A stretch of DNA of 64,000 nucleotides. Source: Candidatus Protoclostridium gallicola (lineage in GTDB: Bacteria; Bacillota; Clostridia; Christensenellales; Pumilibacteraceae). Location of the stretch: the NCBI GenBank assembly GCA_904387375.1, contig CAJFLE010000002.1:91080-155079 (forward strand), read 5' to 3'. This document shows, in pieces, positions 40,709-50,394 of this stretch. The translations under genes were made by a program, and so were the position numbers. The notes under the pieces were generated by a model. The model was given only the letters and a program-made list of their open reading frames with translations, did not search any database and was not told the origin of the DNA. How positions within the stretch are numbered: the first letter of the stretch is position 1; every line of letters begins with the position of its first letter.

Positions 40709-43486
40709 TCAATAGCTTTTCACGGACACGGTAACGTTCTCGCTCGTGTGCAGACCGGGGTAAGACACGGTCAGTTTGCCGGACAGAATTTCAATGTCGG
40801 CCCTGTTTTCCATAAAGCCGGGGTCTATCGTCACGGTCACCGTGCCGTCGGACACGGTAATGCCGATGTATCCGGACGAGCCGTCAAGCGACCAGTTTTC
40901 GGTCACGAGCACGCTGTCTTTCAGATATCCGACGCCCTCGAACTTCGCGTTCGGATAGCCGTCTGCGGCATGTTCTTCCGTAATCGCGACGCACTGCCAG
41001 GACGTACCGTCATATTCATAGTAAAGCGTGCCGTCCATGGTATATGTGACTTCTTCCCCCGCAAGCAGTGCGGAGCCGGCATTGTCGTAACCGCCGGCGG
41101 AGACATACGTCGGCGAGGGTTTACCGCCGTCCGCAAGCAGGCTTTCCAGCGTAAACGAGGCATAACCATCGAATCCCTCCCCTTTCACGGAAAGCAAAAT
41201 TTCGATACCGACGAGCGGCTCGGAAATATTTTCGGCAGCGATCAGATCGACGATGCCGGACTTGACTGTCACGGTCTTCGCCTCCGTGTCTATCACGATA
41301 CAATCGGAAAGAGAATCGACGTCGAGCGAATTTTCTCCGTAAATTTCGCCGTCAATATAATCATACCAAACGGAAGAAAGCGTCACGTCGGTTATGCCTT
41401 CGGCGTTCTCCTCGTAACTCACGACGACGTCCTCGCCCTCGAACAGGCCGCCGAACGGGATATAATCGTCGAAGACGAGAGCCGACGCGTCTATAATCGT
41501 CTGCGCGTCCTCATAATCTGATGGCAATGTCACTTCCGTCGCGCCGAAGCCGGTCACGCCGCCGTCGAAGTACATTTCCAGCCCCATGTTCTGCTGCTGT
41601 TCGCCTTCGCCGACAATTACGTCGAAATCGACGTCCACGGTCAAGGCAATGCCGGTCACCGACATTGCGCCGTCGTACGTCACGGTCATATCGAAGTCGG
41701 CTTTCCCGATTTCCGTGCCGTTTATGAGCGCGACGATCTGATCGCCGACGCCGGACGAGGAAGAGGAAGGATTATCCGCCTCGCCGCCAACGGCGACTGC
41801 GACGTCGTCTCCGGAGTCGGCGCCGGGATCGGGCTCACCAGGCATTGCCGCGGAACCGCCCGACGCCATATCCGAAATCAGATCCGCCGTTTTCATGTCC
41901 AAAACATCGTCGATTTGACCGACGAGTTTGGTGAAATCAAGAGCTTCGTCGGAAACCATAATAATAAAATCATCGAGCGTGGATTCACCGTTTTCGCTTA
42001 TAAATTGCGCCGTATCCATACCCGTCAGTTCATCGACGATTTCGTACACGTCCTCTATCGTCGCGCCGTACTGCCGGAGCGCAGTATCCACCATGGCGAC
42101 GCCGTCCGCGAGGATGGTGTCCTTCTTCAGGCCGAACAGCGCGCCGACGAGCGACGACTTCAGATCCACTCCGACAAGCGTTTCCACGAGGTCGTTGACC
42201 GTGCCGCCGAGCGCGGGTTTAAGTTCTTCGAGGTACGATGTCAGATGTCCGGCGATGTCGTTGTCGGTCACCGTCAGCGTATAGCCGTCCGACGTTTCGG
42301 TCAGCGATACGTCGAACATGCCCGTCATGATCCAGTCCGCCATATCCGCGAGCACGCCCTTTTCGTCGGTATGATTTATGTCGAGCTCGCCAAGAACGCC
42401 CATGACGACGCCGAACAGATCGGATACCGTAAGCGAGCCGAGTGCGCCGTCGGTCAGCAAACCGAAAATCTCATCCATCGGCCTTCCGAAAAACTCTTCG
42501 ATGACCGCCGAGTAATCGGAAAGGGCGTATTTCACGAGTTCCGCGGCGTCGCCTACCGTCAGATTTTCCGCCGTCTCGGTTATGTCCGCGAACGTCCAGT
42601 CGGAGAGCGGATCCACGCCGGTCAGTTTCTCGAAATCGTCGAAATATGCGCCGGTGAATATCGAATCTATGTATTTCTCGGTCACGGGATCGTATGACGA
42701 GCGGTACCATACCGTTTCGTCGCCCGTTTTGCCTGCGGTATAGGTATATCCGCCGCCGTAATAAGTTTCGGACGGCTGTGCGTCCGTAATGTCGTCGTCG
42801 CGATCGTCTACCGCCGAACTTTTCATGGACAGGTATACTCCCGTACCGGAGTCGGAGTCATACGCCACGTCCGCCCGCATTTCGACTTTCATGGGGCTGC
42901 TGCCGCCGCCTGCCTGATACAGCGTGCCGGACGCGCTCAGGCTTTCCATATCCACGGTAACGGAACGAAGCAGCGCGCGCAGAGCGGCCTCTTCACCGTG
43001 AGTCCCGTCCGGATCGTCCGGCGTTATGCCGCCGCCGGGATTGTCGCCCGTACCCGGATTATCGGGGTCGTCCGGATCTTCTCCGGAACCGGGATTATCC
43101 TCACCGCCGCCCGGATTATCACCCGTACCCGGGGCGTCAGGATCTTCTCCGGAACCGCCCGGATTATCCTCACCGCCGCCGGGATTATCGTCCGGATCGG
43201 ACGGATCGGTGCCGGGAGTTTCCCCGCCCGTTTCGCCGGAGCCGGGATCGGACGGATTGTCGGTATCCCCGCCGGAGCCGGGATTATCCGTATCCGAGCC
43301 GCCGCCCGGGTTGTCGGTATCTCCGCCGGTACTGCCGGAATCTCCTCCCGGATCTTCGGGCGCGGTTATACTACCCCCCCCCGACGGATCTCCTTCGGAC
43401 GGGGAATCCGGCATACATGCCGCGAACGCCGTAAAGCACAGCGCCATCGCGAGCACGAGCACTATCGCAATGAATCCCTTTTTCAT
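40709..43486 (-). CDS. Large surface lipoprotein with Gly/Asp/Pro-rich stalk
   Basis: The 925-residue protein has a lipobox (FTAFAACM, Cys at 24). A stalk of about 140 residues follows, made of imperfect repeats of the DNPGGGED/GSGEDPDDP type. The remaining ~750 residues are acidic, with mixed alpha and beta segments, and hold no recognised catalytic motif. The stalk suggests a cell-wall-spanning linker. GGAGG precedes the ATG. A G9 tract lies in codons about 36-39, within the stalk start, and could switch the frame. Substrate and partners are unknown. Confidence 0.82.
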   Translation of the reverse strand: MKKGFIAIVLVLAMALCFTAFAACMPDSPSEGDPSGGGSITAPEDPGGDSGSTGGDTDNPGGGSDTDNPGSGGDTDNPSDPGSGETGGETPGTDPSDPDDNPGGGEDNPGGSGEDPDAPGTGDNPGGGEDNPGSGEDPDDPDNPGTGDNPGGGITPDDPDGTHGEEAALRALLRSVTVDMESLSASGTLYQAGGGSSPMKVEMRADVAYDSDSGTGVYLSMKSSAVDDRDDDITDAQPSETYYGGGYTYTAGKTGDETVWYRSSYDPVTEKYIDSIFTGAYFDDFEKLTGVDPLSDWTFADITETAENLTVGDAAELVKYALSDYSAVIEEFFGRPMDEIFGLLTDGALGSLTVSDLFGVVMGVLGELDINHTDEKGVLADMADWIMTGMFDVSLTETSDGYTLTVTDNDIAGHLTSYLEELKPALGGTVNDLVETLVGVDLKSSLVGALFGLKKDTILADGVAMVDTALRQYGATIEDVYEIVDELTGMDTAQFISENGESTLDDFIIMVSDEALDFTKLVGQIDDVLDMKTADLISDMASGGSAAMPGEPDPGADSGDDVAVAVGGEADNPSSSSSGVGDQIVALINGTEIGKADFDMTVTYDGAMSVTGIALTVDVDFDVIVGEGEQQQNMGLEMYFDGGVTGFGATEVTLPSDYEDAQTIIDASALVFDDYIPFGGLFEGEDVVVSYEENAEGITDVTLSSVWYDYIDGEIYGENSLDVDSLSDCIVIDTEAKTVTVKSGIVDLIAAENISEPLVGIEILLSVKGEGFDGYASFTLESLLADGGKPSPTYVSAGGYDNAGSALLAGEEVTYTMDGTLYYEYDGTSWQCVAITEEHAADGYPNAKFEGVGYLKDSVLVTENWSLDGSSGYIGITVSDGTVTVTIDPGFMENRADIEILSGKLTVSYPGLHTSENVTVSVKSY
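43374..43382 (-). repeat. G9 homopolymer in the coding sequence of the large lipoprotein
   Basis: Nine G residues in the coding strand encode the GGG of SGGGS just after the lipobox. Slippage by one base would truncate the protein. It is the same length as the G9 tract in the promoter at 32613-32621. Confidence 0.85.
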
Positions 43487-43603
43487 TTCATCCTCCTTCC
43501 GGCATAAAAACAGCCGGATAAGCCATATAATTTATAATAGCATATCTTATAATAGCATATCCGGCAGAAAATGTCAATATATAGTTTTATTGTCGTTTTC
43601 GTG

Positions 43604-45181
43604 TCATTCGTCGCCGTCTTCGGCGAGAGGAAGTTCGAACCAGAAGTTACTGCCCTTGCCCTTCTCGCTCGCGACGCCGTAAGTCGCGCCGTGAAGGTCG
43701 AGAATGGACTTGACTATGGACAGCCCCAGCCCCGAACCGACGACGCGGCGCTTGTCCTGAGCGAGGCGGTAATACTTGTCCCAGACGTCGCGCAGTTCTT
43801 CCTCCGTCATGCCCTTGCCGCTGTCTATGATCTCGACGCGGGCGGCCTTGCCGCGGACGTGGCAGCGTATGGTGACCGTCCTGTCCTCTCCGGTGTAGTT
43901 CATGGCGTTGCCCATGAGGTTGTATATTACGCGGTCTATGCGGTCGCCGTCGGCGCGGACGAGCAGGTCGCTCTCTATATCGGTGACGAAGGTGTAGCCC
44001 TTGGTCTCCTCCATTATGCCGAAGTGCGCGGCGGTCGCGAGCAGCTTCTCGGAAATATCCACGACCCCGACGTGCAGTTCGAGCACGCCCGCCTCCAGTT
44101 TGGACAGCTCTATGACCTCGCCGATGAGCGCGGTGAGACGGTCGGTTTCGTCTATTATGACCTGCGCCTGCTTGGCGCACTTTTCCTTGTTGCCGCCGGA
44201 AATGTCGCGTATCATCTCGGAGTACGCGCGGATCATGGTCAGCGGCGTTTTCATATCGTGCGAAACGTTGGCGAGCAGGTCGCGGCGGAAACGGTTGTTG
44301 CTTTCTATATCGTCGAACGCCTTATTGAACGCGGCGGACAGCTCGTTTATCTCGGCAAGCTTGGTGTTCGTATCCAGCGGCTCGCGCTTGCCGCCCGCAG
44401 TGATGCCCACGACTTTGAGCGTAAGCTCGCGCATGGGACGCGCGGCGAAACCGGAACCGAGGTAGGCGACGAACACGCTTATGACTATACACGCGGCGGT
44501 AATGACGGCAAGCTGACCGGTCAGCGTATTCTGCGCCTGACCGAACGAGGGCAGCAGCGACGACATGTAAATATAGTGGGTTTCACCGCTTATGACCGTC
44601 TTGAAGCCGTATATGACCATGTCCGACGCCACGTCTTCGAGGTCGGTGGTATTGGAAACATAGCCGACGTTGTACGAATCCAGCATGTCCAGATAATATT
44701 CGAGCAGCGCTCCTTCCAGCCCGCCCGCGACGACGCCGGTGTTGGGCGTTGCGGTGAAAAGCACGTCGGCGCTGCCGTCGTCGGCCAGAGAGAACACGAC
44801 GATGTTGACGCCGTGGCTTTCGGCATAATCGGCGATGTAGCCGTCCAGCTTTTCCGGGTCGGTCAGCGAATAGTCCACGTAATCCACGGCGAAGGACTGG
44901 CCGGAAGAGTACAGATCGTTCTCCTGAAAATATACGTACAGCGTGGAATAGAATATGAGTTCGTACAGCCAGATGATCGCCAGCATCGCCACGGTCATGA
45001 ACATGAACGTCAGCCACAGATTGAAACGTATGGAGCGGAAACGCGGTATGTGGTGGTATCTGCTTATGACGGGCGACTGCGGAAGCGAAGGGTTTTTCCG
45101 GTCAGGCGAAAAGACAAGCTCGTGCATTCCGCCCGGCTTGTCCTCGGCATTGTTTTCTGTTGTTACGTTTTCTTCGCGCAT
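43604..45181 (-). CDS. Sensor histidine kinase (two-component system)
   Basis: The 525-residue protein has membrane helices at residues about 55-78 and 215-238, an extracellular sensor of about 140 residues between them, a HAMP region, the phosphoacceptor motif NVSHDMKTPLTMIRAYS (His near 307) and a HATPase domain with NLMGNAMNYT and GSGLGLSIVKSI. It should phosphorylate the response regulator encoded 22 bases upstream. Its ligand is unknown. It is the last gene of a three-gene operon. Confidence 0.92.
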   Translation of the reverse strand: MREENVTTENNAEDKPGGMHELVFSPDRKNPSLPQSPVISRYHHIPRFRSIRFNLWLTFMFMTVAMLAIIWLYELIFYSTLYVYFQENDLYSSGQSFAVDYVDYSLTDPEKLDGYIADYAESHGVNIVVFSLADDGSADVLFTATPNTGVVAGGLEGALLEYYLDMLDSYNVGYVSNTTDLEDVASDMVIYGFKTVISGETHYIYMSSLLPSFGQAQNTLTGQLAVITAACIVISVFVAYLGSGFAARPMRELTLKVVGITAGGKREPLDTNTKLAEINELSAAFNKAFDDIESNNRFRRDLLANVSHDMKTPLTMIRAYSEMIRDISGGNKEKCAKQAQVIIDETDRLTALIGEVIELSKLEAGVLELHVGVVDISEKLLATAAHFGIMEETKGYTFVTDIESDLLVRADGDRIDRVIYNLMGNAMNYTGEDRTVTIRCHVRGKAARVEIIDSGKGMTEEELRDVWDKYYRLAQDKRRVVGSGLGLSIVKSILDLHGATYGVASEKGKGSNFWFELPLAEDGDE

Positions 45182-45203
45182 ATGCCCTTATATGCGGCCG
45201 GCG

Positions 45204-45863
45204 TCAGAGTACGAGCTTGTAGCCTACGCCGCGCAGGGTGAGTATTTTGTCGCGGTACGGTCCGAGATTGGAGCGCAGCATCTTGATGTGTGTGTCAACG
45301 GTGCGGTCTTCGCCGAAGAAGTCGTATCCCCACACGTCGGCGAGCAGCTGCTCGCGGGGGACGGCGACGCCTTCGTTCTTGACGAGATAGAAGAGCAGGT
45401 CGTATTCGCGCGGGGTAAGGAACACCTTCTTCCCGTCCACGTATACGCTTCTGCCGGCTATGTCTATTTCCAGCCCGTCCGAAATGATCTTCTTGTTCGC
45501 GGCGCGGCCGCGGCGGAGCACGGCGCCTATGCGCGCCACCACTTCCTTGGGCGAGAAGGGTTTCGTGACGTAATCGTCCACGCCGATTTCGAACCCGAAC
45601 AGCTTGTCATACTCCTCGCTGCGCGCGCTGAGCATGATGACGGGCACGTCCTTGTCCTTCTTTATTTCCTTGACGGCGCTGTAACCGTCCAGCTTGGGCA
45701 TCATTACGTCCATGATGATGAGATCGTAGTCGCCCGCTTTGGCCTGCTTTATAGCGTCCATGCCGTCGACAGCCTCGCCTACCTCGTAACCGTCCAGTTC
45801 GAGATATTCGCGCAGCACGTCGCGTATGCCCTGTTCGTCGTCGACAATGAGAATCTTAGCCAT
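45204..45863 (-). CDS. OmpR/PhoB-type response regulator
   Basis: The 219-residue protein has a receiver domain (ILIVDDEQGIRDVLREYL, phospho-acceptor Asp in IIMDVMMPKLDGYS, conserved Lys in DYVTKPFSPKE) and a winged-helix DNA-binding domain (VFLTPREYDLLFYLVKN, TVDTHIKMLRSNLG). I choose the ATG at 45863, with GGAGAGAAA just before it, rather than an ATG eight codons earlier that lacks one. It lies 20 bases after the permease gene and 22 before the kinase gene. Confidence 0.93.
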   Translation of the reverse strand: MAKILIVDDEQGIRDVLREYLELDGYEVGEAVDGMDAIKQAKAGDYDLIIMDVMMPKLDGYSAVKEIKKDKDVPVIMLSARSEEYDKLFGFEIGVDDYVTKPFSPKEVVARIGAVLRRGRAANKKIISDGLEIDIAGRSVYVDGKKVFLTPREYDLLFYLVKNEGVAVPREQLLADVWGYDFFGEDRTVDTHIKMLRSNLGPYRDKILTLRGVGYKLVL

Positions 45864-45883
45864 TTTCTCTCCTTCCTGAGTAT

Positions 45884-46822
45884 TCACGCCGCCGCCCCTA
45901 TCGCGGTTATTATATAACCGGCGGCGAGCGCGTATGCCACAAGCCCCAGCGTTATGCCGAGATTGGCACGTATGTCCTTATTTTCCCTGAATAATACCGC
46001 GAGCCCCAGCCCCGCGTTGACCGTCAGTCCCGCCACGGCGGCGCCCGGTACGAGCGCGCCCGAAACGAACATCTCGGTTATCATGACGCTGGACGCGCAG
46101 TTGGGTATAAGCCCGATCACGACCGCGAGCAGCGGCTGCAGCCACATGCCCCGCGACATGAAGTCGGCGAATATCTCTTCCCCGCCGGCGAGGAATATTA
46201 TCGTGCCGAGCACGAAATTGACCGCGAATACGAACGCCGTTATGACCAGCGTGTGAATGATCGGATGCTTGAAATAGGTGCGGAACACTTCCGCGGCGCG
46301 CGAGCGCTTTTTTTCGTCCCCGCCGTGATCGCGGCCGTGCTCCTCTTCCCCGATGCTGTGCCCGCAGCAGCCGTGTTCGTGAGGCAGCTCCTCCTCGTCG
46401 TATTCGGCGACGGGCGCGCGGCGGCGCAGCGCGAAATTGACCGCGTAACCTACCGCAAGCGCCATTGCCGTCTTTATGCCGATGAGCATGCCCAGCTTGG
46501 GCCATACCGAGGGATCGGTCGCCGCGCTGCCGAGCAGTATGGGCAGCGCCTCGTCGCTCGTGGCGACGAATACGGCAAGCAGCGTGCCGGCGCGTATATA
46601 CTTTCTCGAATACAGCTCGCTCGCCACTACGGAAAATCCGCACTGCGGCAAAAGCGCCGCCCCCGTTCCTATCAGCGGCGCCCATCCTCCCGCCAGCAGT
46701 CCGCTCTTTTTCAGCGAGCCGAGTTTTTTGACCTCGAAAAGCTCGATGAGCAGATGGACGGCGAGCAGAAACGGCACGAGCAGCGCCGTGTCTTTTAACG
46801 AGTCGAGCAATACGTCCAGCAT
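45884..46822 (-). CDS. ArsP_2-type permease (putative metal/metalloid exporter)
   Basis: The 312-residue protein has about eight membrane helices in two halves, each with a cysteine motif on a helix (LPQCGFSVVASELY and LIPNCASSVMITEMF). This is the pattern of the ArsP_2/DUF2899 family annotated as putative manganese or organoarsenical transporters. A His-rich cytoplasmic loop (HEHGCCGH...HGRDHGG, residues about 150-175) could bind metal. It leads the operon with a two-component system, which might sense the exported metal. No ribosome binding site precedes the ATG. Confidence 0.8.
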   Translation of the reverse strand: MLDVLLDSLKDTALLVPFLLAVHLLIELFEVKKLGSLKKSGLLAGGWAPLIGTGAALLPQCGFSVVASELYSRKYIRAGTLLAVFVATSDEALPILLGSAATDPSVWPKLGMLIGIKTAMALAVGYAVNFALRRRAPVAEYDEEELPHEHGCCGHSIGEEEHGRDHGGDEKKRSRAAEVFRTYFKHPIIHTLVITAFVFAVNFVLGTIIFLAGGEEIFADFMSRGMWLQPLLAVVIGLIPNCASSVMITEMFVSGALVPGAAVAGLTVNAGLGLAVLFRENKDIRANLGITLGLVAYALAAGYIITAIGAAA

Positions 46823-46836
46823 CGGATATACTATAT

Positions 46837-46865
46837 ATTTTAGTATAACATTGCCCGGTTGTCAA
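46837..46865 (-). promoter_or_regulatory. Promoter of the permease/two-component operon (very short leader)
   Basis: TTGACA, a 17-base spacer and TAAAAT end 14 bases before the ATG, leaving a leader of only about seven bases and no Shine-Dalgarno sequence. Confidence 0.65.
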
Positions 46866-47009
46866 GTCATTTTCACAAAAGTACGGAAAGACGGAACAAT
46901 GCCTATGCGCTTGCCTTGCGGAAGAAAATGGTATATAATACTTAATATATATTTAATATCGTCCGAGTATATTATAATTAAACGCTTTTAAGGAGTACGG
47001 GGAAAAACC

Positions 47010-48677
47010 ATGAAAAAATCCACCGTGAAAAGAACGATGGCGTTCGCGCTGGCCGCGGCCTTTCTGATGACCGCGCTGCTCGTAGCGGGCTGCAGCTGCC
47101 GCACTTACAGACGGGACACGTTCGACTATAACGACATAAAATACGAGCGGATCGACTACGAAGCGCTCGAAACCGCTTTCGAGCAGGCAAACAGCCTCGT
47201 GAACGGCAATTATATCTCGCTCGTAAACGCGAGCAACACCGCCGTGGGGTACCTGAACACGCTGATCGGGGATTATCAGTACGTATACGTCGAGTACGCC
47301 AAGGACACAGAGGCGTGGCGGGACGAATTCACCTGGATAAGCAACGCGTATTCCCAGGCCACGAGCCTGTATTACGAGCTGCTGTACAACGTGCTGCAAA
47401 GCAGCAACGCCGACAGATTTTTCAGCGGCTGGAGCGAGGAGGAAAAACAGCTCATAGTGCAGCGGCACGAGGCGATGGACGACGAATATCTCGCGCTGCA
47501 GACCGAGATAACGCAGCTGGAAACGGAGTATAACGCCATAGATACCGACGACCAGAAGGAGTATGCGGACGAGGCGGCGGAGATTCTCATCGACCTTGTC
47601 GCGGCATACAACAAACTGGCGGCGGCCGAAGGCTACGACAACTATATGGAATACGCGTACGAGAACGATTACGGCAGGTCGTACTCACCCGAAGACGCGG
47701 AAAGGCTGTGCGGTTATGTCAAACAGTATCTCGCGCCGCTCAGCGACAACGTATACGCCGCCATTTCGAGCGCAAACGGCGCCAGCCGTGCTTCCGCGGC
47801 GAACGGACTTGCCTCGCCGCTTTCGGCAAACTATACCGATTACGTCGCGCTCAGCGAAAACGTGCTGAGAAGCTATTTCGAGGAAATCGGCGACTATATG
47901 ACCGAGGCGTACGATTATCTCAACGAATGCAATCTGTACTATCAGGCGACGGCGGCGAATAACCCCAACGGTCTGACGGGCGCGTTCACCACCTTCCTGT
48001 ACAACAACGACGCGCCGTACATCTATCAGTATTGCAGCGGCAGCTGGTCGGACATCAGCACCTTCGTGCACGAGTTCGGCCACTTCACGTCGTATTACGT
48101 AAACGGTTCGTCGGGCGGCTCCGACCTCGACGTCGCTGAGATACAGTCGCAGGCGAACGAAATGCTGTTCCTGCCCTACTACGAGCAGCTGTTCACCAAC
48201 TCCGACGCGCTGGTGATGAACGAGCTGTTCAGTTCTCTGTTCTGGTCGGTCACGATGGGCTGCATTTTCGACGAATTCCAGCGCGAGATCTACACCTCTC
48301 CCGAAAGCTATGCGACGGCCGACGACATCAACGCGCTGTTCGACAGACTGCTCGAAGAATACAACGCCGACTGGTACGGCGCGCTGCTCGGCTCCGATTT
48401 CGATTTCACGTATTGGTGGGCGGAAGTGTCGCACACGTTCCAGAGCCCCTTCTATTATATCAGCTACGCGGTCAGCGCCCTCCCCGCCCTGACGATTTAC
48501 GAGGACAGCAAGACCGACCGCGCCGCGGCGATCGCCGAGTATAACTATATCCAGCAGTACGGCAACGGCGTGTATACGTTCGGCGAGCTGCTGAATAACG
48601 CCGGCGTAGCTTCCCCGTTCACCGAAAGCACGCTGCGCAGCCTCGCGGATTTCATCGAAAGCGAGATAGCCGCCTGA
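47010..48677 (+). CDS. M3-like (oligoendopeptidase F family) zinc peptidase lipoprotein
   Basis: The 555-residue protein has a lipobox (TALLVAGCS, Cys at 28) and a mostly helical body. It carries the zinc motif HEFGH (FVHEFGHFTSYY, near residue 354) with the third ligand Glu probably in SQANEMLFLPYY. M3 oligopeptidases are usually cytoplasmic; this one is exported and lipid-anchored, so it may process peptides at the surface for uptake. AAGGAG precedes the ATG. A perfect 14-bp hairpin follows the gene. Confidence 0.85.
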   Translation: MKKSTVKRTMAFALAAAFLMTALLVAGCSCRTYRRDTFDYNDIKYERIDYEALETAFEQANSLVNGNYISLVNASNTAVGYLNTLIGDYQYVYVEYAKDTEAWRDEFTWISNAYSQATSLYYELLYNVLQSSNADRFFSGWSEEEKQLIVQRHEAMDDEYLALQTEITQLETEYNAIDTDDQKEYADEAAEILIDLVAAYNKLAAAEGYDNYMEYAYENDYGRSYSPEDAERLCGYVKQYLAPLSDNVYAAISSANGASRASAANGLASPLSANYTDYVALSENVLRSYFEEIGDYMTEAYDYLNECNLYYQATAANNPNGLTGAFTTFLYNNDAPYIYQYCSGSWSDISTFVHEFGHFTSYYVNGSSGGSDLDVAEIQSQANEMLFLPYYEQLFTNSDALVMNELFSSLFWSVTMGCIFDEFQREIYTSPESYATADDINALFDRLLEEYNADWYGALLGSDFDFTYWWAEVSHTFQSPFYYISYAVSALPALTIYEDSKTDRAAAIAEYNYIQQYGNGVYTFGELLNNAGVASPFTESTLRSLADFIESEIAA

Positions 48678-48709
48678 TCACCTTAACGACATAAGAATAC
48701 GGCAGCCGA

Positions 48710-48741
48710 AAACGGCGGTCCGCCTCGTGGCGGACCGCCGT
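48710..48741. terminator. Bidirectional terminator between convergent genes
   Basis: AACGGCGGTCCGCC pairs exactly with GGCGGACCGCCGTT around a TCGT loop between the M3 peptidase gene and gpmI. The T-tracts are short. Confidence 0.7.
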
Positions 48742-48763
48742 TACGTTATGCTCCGGTCGGGAA

Positions 48764-50281
48764 TTATTTCTTTATAAGGCTTTTGCCCGTCATCTCCGCG
48801 GGCTGGGGCACGCCCATCGCTTCGAGCAGAGTGGGCGCGACGTCGCACAGGGCGCCGCCCTCGCGCAGTTCGGCCCCGACGTATTTCTCGCCGCAGAGCA
48901 CGAAAGGCACCGGATTGGTCGTGTGGCTGGTGCAGGGGCTGCCGTCGTCGAAGGTCATGAGCTCGGCGTTGCCGTGGTCGGCGAACACGAGCGCGCAGCC
49001 GCCGCTTGCGACCACAGCGTCGACCACCTTGCCCACGCACTCGTCCACGGTCCTGACGGCCTTGACCGCAGCGTCGAACACGCCGGTGTGTCCGACCATG
49101 TCGCAGTTGGCGTAGTTCATGATGAGCACGTCCGTCTTGCCCACGACGGAGAGCGCTTTTTCGCACACCTCGGGCGCGGACATCTCGGGCTGCAGGTCGT
49201 ACGTCGCCACTTTGGGCGAAGGCACGAGTATGCGCGTTTCGTTCTTGTTGGGTTCCTCGACGCCGCCGTTGAAGAAGAAGGTGACGTGAGCGTACTTCTC
49301 CGTTTCCGCCGTGCGCACCTGCGTCTTGCCGATGGAAGCGAGGTATTCGCCCAGCGTGTTTTTGAGGTGGCGGGGCGGGAACGCTATCACGACGTGCTCT
49401 ATGGTCGCGTCGTACTGCGTCATGCAGACGTAGAACACCTTTTTGTATCCGCCCGCGCGCTCGAACTTGTCGAAGTCGGGATATACCGCGGCGCGGGTTA
49501 TCTCTCTCGCGCGGTCGGAGCGGAAGTTGAAGAAGATGACCGAGTCGCCGTCGTGCACGCCGTCGTAGTCGCCTATGACGGAAGCGCGGATGAACTCGTC
49601 GGTCACGCCCTCGGCGTACGATTTCTCGGCAGCCTCTTCGGCGGAAGCGTAATGCGTGCCCACGCCGGCGTACATCATGTCGTAGCCTTCCTTGACGCGC
49701 TCCCAGCGGTTGTCGCGGTCCATGTAATAGTATCTGCCGATGACGGTCGCGATCCTGCCCACGCCGAGGTCGCTTATGCGCTCCTCGAGCTGGCGGATAT
49801 AACCAGCGCCCGACGTGGGCGGAACGTCCCTGCCGTCCATGAGGCAGTGCACGTACACCTTTTCGACGTTCCTGCGCTTCGCCATTTCGAGCAGGGCGTA
49901 GAGGTGCGTGTTCATGGAGTGCACGCCGCCGTCGGAAAGCAGGCCGACGAGGTGCAGCGCGCCGCCCGTCTTTTTGCAGTTATCCATCGCCGCGACGAAC
50001 TCGGGGTTCTCGAAAAACTCCCCGTCCTCTATCGCCTTGTCGATGGCGGTAATGTCCTGGTAAACGACCCTGCCCGCGCCGATGTTGAGGTGTCCCACCT
50101 CGCTGTTGCCCATCTGACCGGCGGGAAGTCCGACCGCGAGGCCGCTCGCTTCGATGAGAGTGTGCGGGTATCTTGCCATGAGGCGGTCGAGGTTGGGGGT
50201 GCCTGCGGCGATGACCGCGTTGCCCCTCGCTTCGGTACGGTAGCCGAAGCCGTCCATAATGATAATAGCGTCGGTTTTCAT
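48764..50281 (-). CDS. gpmI: 2,3-bisphosphoglycerate-independent phosphoglycerate mutase
   Basis: The 505-residue enzyme interconverts 3- and 2-phosphoglycerate in glycolysis using two metal ions. It has the catalytic serine in GQMGNSEVGHLNIGAGR (residues about 55-71) and the metal-binding DHGNAELM near the C terminus. I use the ATG at 50281, since AAAGGA lies ten bases before it but directly abuts an ATG three codons earlier. It is a single-gene unit. Confidence 0.95.
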   Translation of the reverse strand: MKTDAIIIMDGFGYRTEARGNAVIAAGTPNLDRLMARYPHTLIEASGLAVGLPAGQMGNSEVGHLNIGAGRVVYQDITAIDKAIEDGEFFENPEFVAAMDNCKKTGGALHLVGLLSDGGVHSMNTHLYALLEMAKRRNVEKVYVHCLMDGRDVPPTSGAGYIRQLEERISDLGVGRIATVIGRYYYMDRDNRWERVKEGYDMMYAGVGTHYASAEEAAEKSYAEGVTDEFIRASVIGDYDGVHDGDSVIFFNFRSDRAREITRAAVYPDFDKFERAGGYKKVFYVCMTQYDATIEHVVIAFPPRHLKNTLGEYLASIGKTQVRTAETEKYAHVTFFFNGGVEEPNKNETRILVPSPKVATYDLQPEMSAPEVCEKALSVVGKTDVLIMNYANCDMVGHTGVFDAAVKAVRTVDECVGKVVDAVVASGGCALVFADHGNAELMTFDDGSPCTSHTTNPVPFVLCGEKYVGAELREGGALCDVAPTLLEAMGVPQPAEMTGKSLIKK

Positions 50282-50394
50282 ATCTTTCATGTCCTTTGGG
50301 TAAAATTATTTTCCGCAGTTATTGTACCACCGTATGCACGGAAAAGTCAATCGATTGCAATTACCCTCGGTTAAATATGCGGAAGGGCGCGGCG

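Noticed and set aside
43020..43380. A CRISPR-like or minisatellite array in the lipoprotein stalk.
   Set aside because: The repeats are imperfect, codon-phased and encode a Gly/Asp/Pro linker; there are no spacers.
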